Source of the DNA: Frondihabitans sp. PhB188
GTDB taxonomy: Bacteria > Actinomycetota > Actinomycetes > Actinomycetales > Microbacteriaceae
Reading direction: 5' to 3'
DNA: 64,000 bases
Assembly: GCF_003752365.1 (NCBI RefSeq)
Contig: NZ_RJUO01000005.1
Span: forward strand, 1-64,000
Shown here: one piece after another, positions 60,348 through 64,000 of the stretch
Layout: each line of letters begins with the position of its first letter
Position numbering within the stretch: the stretch's first letter is position 1
Position numbers and translations under genes: made by a program
The notes under the pieces: generated by a model
What the model was told of the DNA's origin: nothing
The model's database searches: none
What the model saw: only the letters and a program-made list of their open reading frames with translations

Positions 60348-61343
60348 TCAGTACGAGACGGTCTCGGTCCTTCCACTCATGAGGGCCGCCGTCGCGGCCT
60401 CGGCGATCGCCTGGGCCTTGAGCCCGTCGCGGAGCGGTGCCGGAGCCGGCAGCCCTGCTTCTAGGGCGCCGACGAATGCGCCGAGCGCGGCTGAATAGGT
60501 CGGCTCGACTCGCGCGAACCAACCGTCGTGGAGTGCGTCGAGCACGATACCCGAGCCACCGTAGACCGCGACATTGCCGCTCGACTGGCGCCTCGACTCG
60601 ACGAGCCCCGTCGAGCCCATCACCTCGATGCGCTCGTCGTAGCCGTAGCCGGTGCGCCGGACGCTGTCGATCTGCACGAGTGCGCCCGACGGGAGTGTCA
60701 GGGTCGCGACTGAGGTGTCGACGTCGCCGAACTCGGCTATCGCCGGATCGACGAGCGCAGATCCGGCCACGGAGACCGAGACGGGGTCTTCTCCGGTAAT
60801 CCATCGGCAGAGGTCGAAGAAGTGCACGGTCTGGTCGCGCATCTGCCCTCCCGAGCTACGCAGGTACTCGATCGGCGGCAGTGAGGGTCCGCGGGAGCTC
60901 ATCTGGACGAGTTCGACCGAGCCGACGCCGCCCTCGTCGACCACGCGCCTCAGAGCCGCGTGGTCACGGTCGTATCGGCGGTTGAAATCGACCATCGCAG
61001 GAACTCCGGATGCCTCCACGTGCTCCACCACCGCGACCGCCTCGGCCAGGGTCGACCCGACCGGCTTCTCGCACATCACGGCGAGTCCGGCGTCGGCCGC
61101 ACTCCGCAGGTGCTGCGCGTGGGTGTCGGTCGATGAGGCGATGAACACGGCGTCGACGAGGGACGGGTCGAAGACCTCGGCGAGGTCGTCGGTGGCGCGG
61201 GCGCCGTGCTTGCCGGCGAGGGCCGCCGAGCGCTCGCCGTCGATGTCGTACACGAGCACGAAGTCGACGTCGGGATTTGCCGTGAGGCTGCGAGCGTGGA
61301 CCGCGCCGATGAAGCCTGCCCCGACCAGGGCGAAGCGTTGCAT
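60348..61343 (-). CDS. Gfo/Idh/MocA oxidoreductase, inositol 2-dehydrogenase-like
   Basis: A 331-aa oxidoreductase with FALVGAGFIGAVHARSL at the N-terminus, AVFIASSTDTHAQHLRSAADAGLAVMCEKPVGSTLAEA (EKP motif), MVDFNRRYDRDHAALRR and the catalytic GGQMRDQTVHFFDLCRWITGE, all as in IolG-type inositol dehydrogenases. It begins at ATG 61343 on the last base of the upstream isomerase stop (TGATG). The TIM-barrel isomerase, sugar porter and divergent LacI regulator support a polyol catabolic operon. A CGCAGGAACT word lies at 60996, read leftward as GTT CCT GCG. Confidence 0.9.
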   Translation of the reverse strand: MQRFALVGAGFIGAVHARSLTANPDVDFVLVYDIDGERSAALAGKHGARATDDLAEVFDPSLVDAVFIASSTDTHAQHLRSAADAGLAVMCEKPVGSTLAEAVAVVEHVEASGVPAMVDFNRRYDRDHAALRRVVDEGGVGSVELVQMSSRGPSLPPIEYLRSSGGQMRDQTVHFFDLCRWITGEDPVSVSVAGSALVDPAIAEFGDVDTSVATLTLPSGALVQIDSVRRTGYGYDERIEVMGSTGLVESRRQSSGNVAVYGGSGIVLDALHDGWFARVEPTYSAALGAFVGALEAGLPAPAPLRDGLKAQAIAEAATAALMSGRTETVSY

Positions 61344-62230
61344 CAGCCGACCATCGTCGCGATGAGGGTGCGCATCGCCGATGCGATGGCCTGGGGATCC
61401 TGCTCGTCGGCGCGCGTCGAGAACATCTCCGACACCCACCAGCCGTCGTAGCCGGTCGACTTGACCGCATCGACCCACTGCTGCAGCGGGATCGCGCCGC
61501 CGCCGATGACGACGTCGCGGTGGTGGCTCTGGTCGGGGACGTCGTTCTCGCGATCGAGGTCGAGGCCGTCTGACAGGTGGACCGCCTTGATGAGCTCTTT
61601 CGGCAGCGCGCGCACCTCGTCGAGGGTGTCGCCGGTGGTCCAGAAGTGCCAGGTGTCCAGGGCGATGCCGACGTTGTCGCGGCCGGCCTCGTCGATGAGC
61701 TGCAGAGCGTGTCGGCACCGGTTGAGGTGCGCCCAGGCGAGCGGCTCGAGGTAGAGCTCGAGGCCGAGGCCCGCGGCGATATCGGCGGCGTCACGGACGT
61801 TGGAGCCCGCCAGGCGGATGGCGTCGACCTCGCCGAGACCGAGAGTGGCCCGGTAGCGGCCGTCTTCGGCAGCGAGATGCCCCGCCCGGAAGTCCTTCAC
61901 GACGTTCCAGTCGACGGGCCCCGTGCACAGCTGGACGATGGGGGCACCCACGACGACGGCGATCTCGCACATGCGACGGACCTCGGCGAGGTACTCGTCG
62001 CGGGCGGAGCCCTGGCGCTCGATGTCGAGCACAGCGCCGAGGCCGGTCACCTCGATGCCCTCCAGCATCTCCGGCAGGGTCTCGACCGCGTAGCCGGCAT
62101 CGAGATACCGGTAGAGCTTCGGACTCTGCAGCTCGATCCCCGCGTACCCGGCGGCCTTCGCGTGCTGGATGTCGGTCGCGACGTTTCCGTGGAAGGTCGT
62201 CGTCACGTTCATCGAGATCTTGGGGGGCAT
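61343..62230 (-). CDS. Sugar phosphate isomerase/epimerase (IolE/IolH-like TIM barrel)
   Basis: A 295-aa xylose-isomerase-like TIM-barrel protein: GYAGIELQSPKLYRYLDAG, GLELYLEPLAWAHLNRCRHALQLIDEAGRDNVGIALDTWHFW, then IKAVHLSDGLDLDREN and a C-terminal GYDGWWVSEMF. Metal-ligand positions (Glu, Asp, His, Glu) are visible in these segments. Probably acts on a keto-inositol or similar intermediate in the operon. ATG 62230 stands 122 bp from a divergent LacI gene with a palindromic operator between. Confidence 0.88.
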   Translation of the reverse strand: MPPKISMNVTTTFHGNVATDIQHAKAAGYAGIELQSPKLYRYLDAGYAVETLPEMLEGIEVTGLGAVLDIERQGSARDEYLAEVRRMCEIAVVVGAPIVQLCTGPVDWNVVKDFRAGHLAAEDGRYRATLGLGEVDAIRLAGSNVRDAADIAAGLGLELYLEPLAWAHLNRCRHALQLIDEAGRDNVGIALDTWHFWTTGDTLDEVRALPKELIKAVHLSDGLDLDRENDVPDQSHHRDVVIGGGAIPLQQWVDAVKSTGYDGWWVSEMFSTRADEQDPQAIASAMRTLIATMVG

Positions 62231-62295
62231 GCTGTCCACTTCGTCGTGAGGCTCAGTCCGATTATGCCAGGCTGTTGTCATTTTGTCCTGACATG

Positions 62296-62311
62296 TCTGG
62301 ACCGGTCCAGA
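62296..62311. promoter_or_regulatory. LacI-family operator TCTGGACCGGTCCAGA
   Basis: A perfect 16-bp palindrome with central CCGG in the 122-bp spacer between the divergent isomerase and LacI genes (42 bp before the LacI start). The standard site for autoregulation and control of the leftward polyol operon. Confidence 0.8.
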
Positions 62312-62352
62312 ATACAGCCCGGTCGACAGATCGCAACCCCTACGCTGGACGA

Positions 62353-63384
62353 ATGACCGTCGACAGATCCTCACCGGGGTCTCGGCGAGCGCCGACGATC
62401 CGCGATGTGGCCCAGCGGGCGGGCGTCTCGAAGTCGCTCGTCTCGATGGTCCTCCGTTCCGAACCGGGTGTCAGCCCCGAGCGCAGGACGGCTGTCCTGC
62501 AGGCCGTTTCACAGCTCGGCTACGAGCCGAACCGCCTCGCTCGCGCGCTGGCAGGAAACGGCACAGGGGCGGTCGGGATCCTGATCAACGACCTGCGCAA
62601 CCCCTGGTACGTCGAGCTCCTCGACGGAATCAGCACAGCCTTCGAGCCTGCCGGTGTCGCACCCCTCATCGTCGACTCGGCGACCAACCAGCGGGTCGGT
62701 CGCTCGTCGATCCAGATTCTCATGCGACAGCGCGTCGACGCGATCATCGCCCTCGGTACCTCGGGCGAGGAGGCCGGCCTGACGACGCTCTCTGCGCGCA
62801 CTCCGGTCGTCCTCGCGGGCACGTACGACCCTGCGAGCATCGACGCGGATGTCGTCGTGGGCGACGATGTCGCAGGGGCCCGGCTCGCGACGGAGCATCT
62901 GATCGCTCTCGGCCACCGCCGCATCGCCTACCTGCGCGGCCCGGAGCTGGTCGGCGAACTGCGCGAGCAGGGGTACCGCGAGGCGATCACGGACGCCGGT
63001 CTCGTCGACATGATCGTCGCCGACGAGGCAGGCGCGATGGAGGAGTCCGGCTATGCGAGCGCCAGACGAGTGCTCGAGGCCATCGTCCGGCCGACCGGTA
63101 TCGTCGCGTACAACGACCTCACGGCGATCGGCGCTCTCTCGGCCGCGCAGGACCTCGGACTCTCATGCCCGGATGACGTGTCGGTGGTGGGCTATGACGA
63201 CACGTACATCGCCGGCATCGGGCGGCTGTCTCTGTCGTCGGTCCGGAACGGCACATTCGACATCGGCGCCATGGCGGCGACATTCGCTCTGGAGCGGATC
63301 GGCGGGTTCGACGGAACAGGGCGGCTGCACCGGGTCCCGTCGTCAGTGGTTGCGAGGCGGACGAGCGGCCCAGCTCCTCTCTAG
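62353..63384 (+). CDS. LacI family transcriptional regulator
   Basis: A 343-aa LacI regulator: HTH TIRDVAQRAGVSKSLVSMVLRSEPGVSPERRTAVLQAVSQLGYEPNRLARAL (residues about 15-66), then a ligand domain with GAVGILINDLRNPWYVELLDGI, DDVAGARLATEHLIALGHRRIAYL, GIVAYNDLTAIGALSAAQDLGLSCPDDVSVVGYDDTYIAGI and SLSSVRNGTFDIG. ATG 62353. It is expected to repress the divergent isomerase/dehydrogenase/sugar-porter operon through TCTGGACCGGTCCAGA. Confidence 0.93.
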   Translation: MTVDRSSPGSRRAPTIRDVAQRAGVSKSLVSMVLRSEPGVSPERRTAVLQAVSQLGYEPNRLARALAGNGTGAVGILINDLRNPWYVELLDGISTAFEPAGVAPLIVDSATNQRVGRSSIQILMRQRVDAIIALGTSGEEAGLTTLSARTPVVLAGTYDPASIDADVVVGDDVAGARLATEHLIALGHRRIAYLRGPELVGELREQGYREAITDAGLVDMIVADEAGAMEESGYASARRVLEAIVRPTGIVAYNDLTAIGALSAAQDLGLSCPDDVSVVGYDDTYIAGIGRLSLSSVRNGTFDIGAMAATFALERIGGFDGTGRLHRVPSSVVARRTSGPAPL

Positions 63385-63394
63385 CCGCGGGGCG

Positions 63395-63556
63395 TCAGCT
63401 GGCGCGCGCAGCGGCCTCCTCGCGGGCCTTCGCCTCCGAGTCGTAGCGCTCCCAGGCCTCGACGGCGAAGGGGTCGGGACGCATCCCCGCGTGGACCGCC
63501 CGGGCGATCTCGTTCGCGTAGGAATCCCTCATGGCCTCGGCTGCTTTCAACGGCAC
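63395..63556 (-). CDS. Small hypothetical protein
   Basis: A 53-aa predicted protein (RDSYANEIARAVHAGMRPDPFAVEAWERYDSEAKAREEAAARAS at its C-terminal part) with a helical, charged pattern. GTG 63556 or ATG 63532 may start it. It converges on the LacI gene with 10 bp between stops. No family recognised; supported mainly by coding-like amino acid pattern. Confidence 0.5.
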   Translation of the reverse strand: MPLKAAEAMRDSYANEIARAVHAGMRPDPFAVEAWERYDSEAKAREEAAARAS

Positions 63557-63904
63557 GACTACCCCCGGTGTTCGGTGTTCTCGACTCGGAGCCGGTCCCG
63601 CACGGCCCGCAACGTGTCTCTCAGGATCGTCCTCCACCACGCCTGGCCGCGACCCCCAAGCCGGGTCGCACCCGCGGGTGAGCGCGCCCCCACCCGTCGT
63701 ACCCGCGAGGGGTGGGTGTCGAACCCGCCGGATCGGCGCCAACGCGCCGCACCTTCGGAGGGGCTGAGCCGATCCGGCGGGGGCCCAGACCACAACGGAG
63801 GGGCTGAACCGATCCGGCGGGGGCCCTCAGCACGAGACCCCCGACGGAGGCGGATCCCCCGCCCGGGCGACTCCAGCCCCGACCCGGCCCGGCAGGCTGG
63901 AGGC
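63557..63904. repeat. Gene-free stretch with family C repeats
   Basis: No coding region is supported. GGGGCTGAGCCGATCCGGCG at about 63760 and GGGGCTGAACCGATCCGGCG at about 63802 are near-identical 20-mers about 42 bp apart and belong to the family seen at 44700 and 22065. The rest is GC-rich without other visible signals. Confidence 0.6.
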
Positions 63905-64000
63905 ATGACGTCGCGCCGCCGCTCCCGCCCCCTGCTCGTCGCTGCCGGCGTGGGGGTCGTCGCGCTGGGCGTCGCCGCCAAGCTGGCGGTGCCGGGCCTC
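63905..64000 (+). CDS. Start of an exported or membrane-anchored protein (cut by window end)
   Basis: The first 32 codons after ATG 63905 read MTSRRRSRPLLVAAGVGVVALGVAAKLAVPGL: a basic start followed by one hydrophobic segment, i.e. a signal peptide or anchor helix. GGAGG lies just upstream. The remaining sequence is outside the window, so the product is unknown. Confidence 0.55.
   Translation, partial: MTSRRRSRPLLVAAGVGVVALGVAAKLAVPGL

Overview
The window is about 70% G+C, tightly packed, and uses GTG/TTG starts and 4-nt ATGA/GTGA stop-start overlaps freely. Together with a kdpFABCDE operon, many LacI/TetR/GntR/MarR regulators, sugar and peptide ABC importers, a DUF2510 protein and a DUF2945 protein, this suggests a free-living heterotrophic actinobacterium, probably a Microbacteriaceae chromosome. 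That placement is an inference from style and content, not from a marker gene. I found no rRNA, tRNA, CRISPR array, integrase or transposase.

Layout. 1-2.1 kb: Gfo/Idh oxidoreductase plus ThuA-like pair. 2.1-8.7 kb: riboflavin kinase, a TIM-barrel isomerase, and a catabolic operon (GntR, MFS importer, cytosolic NMT1-like binding protein, ornithine-cyclodeaminase-family enzyme, one-cysteine racemase-family enzyme) with two GTATAC operators in front of the transporter. 9-14 kb: MerR with a reductase, a DHFR-like reductase, a degenerate SGNH domain fused to GAF, and a divergent TetR/SDR pair around a long palindrome. 14.1-21.9 kb: kdpF-A-B-C-D-E potassium uptake operon with putative KdpE boxes. 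22.7-33.8 kb: a peptide-type ABC importer, two flavin-dependent monooxygenases, an O-acetylhomoserine sulfhydrylase and an FAD protein, which together look like an organosulfur scavenging island. 34-36.7 kb: hydrolase/MarR pair, a membrane protein/winged-helix pair behind a perfect palindrome, and a DUF2510 protein. 36.8-42.1 kb: ChvE-MmsA-MmsB monosaccharide importer with a LacI operator, and a LacI regulator. 42.3-47.9 kb: FUSC membrane protein and a leftward PRPP synthetase-like / nadV / nrtR operon for NAD salvage. 48-52.6 kb: small ORF, NodS-like methyltransferase, GT2, acyl-CoA dehydrogenase, PIG-L deacetylase and a second FUSC protein, all overlapping or nearly so, a candidate glycoconjugate pathway. 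52.5-58.6 kb: AraC and TetR regulators, small coupled genes, DUF2945, HAD phosphatase, acidic protein, zinc alcohol dehydrogenase and SDR, with a stress-response flavour. 58.8-63.4 kb: sugar-porter MFS, inositol-dehydrogenase-like and TIM-barrel isomerase genes opposite a LacI regulator with a perfect 16-bp palindrome.

The least explained signals are in the DNA itself: a short word CGCAGGAACT present 10 times (13 if the last base is free), placed partly in codons otherwise rare here; a 61-bp palindromic element in three full copies; a 60-bp palindromic element in two copies; a GC-rich GGGGCCGAGCCGATCCGG intergenic repeat; and six tandem arrays of 15-17 bp units sitting on gene ends or starts.
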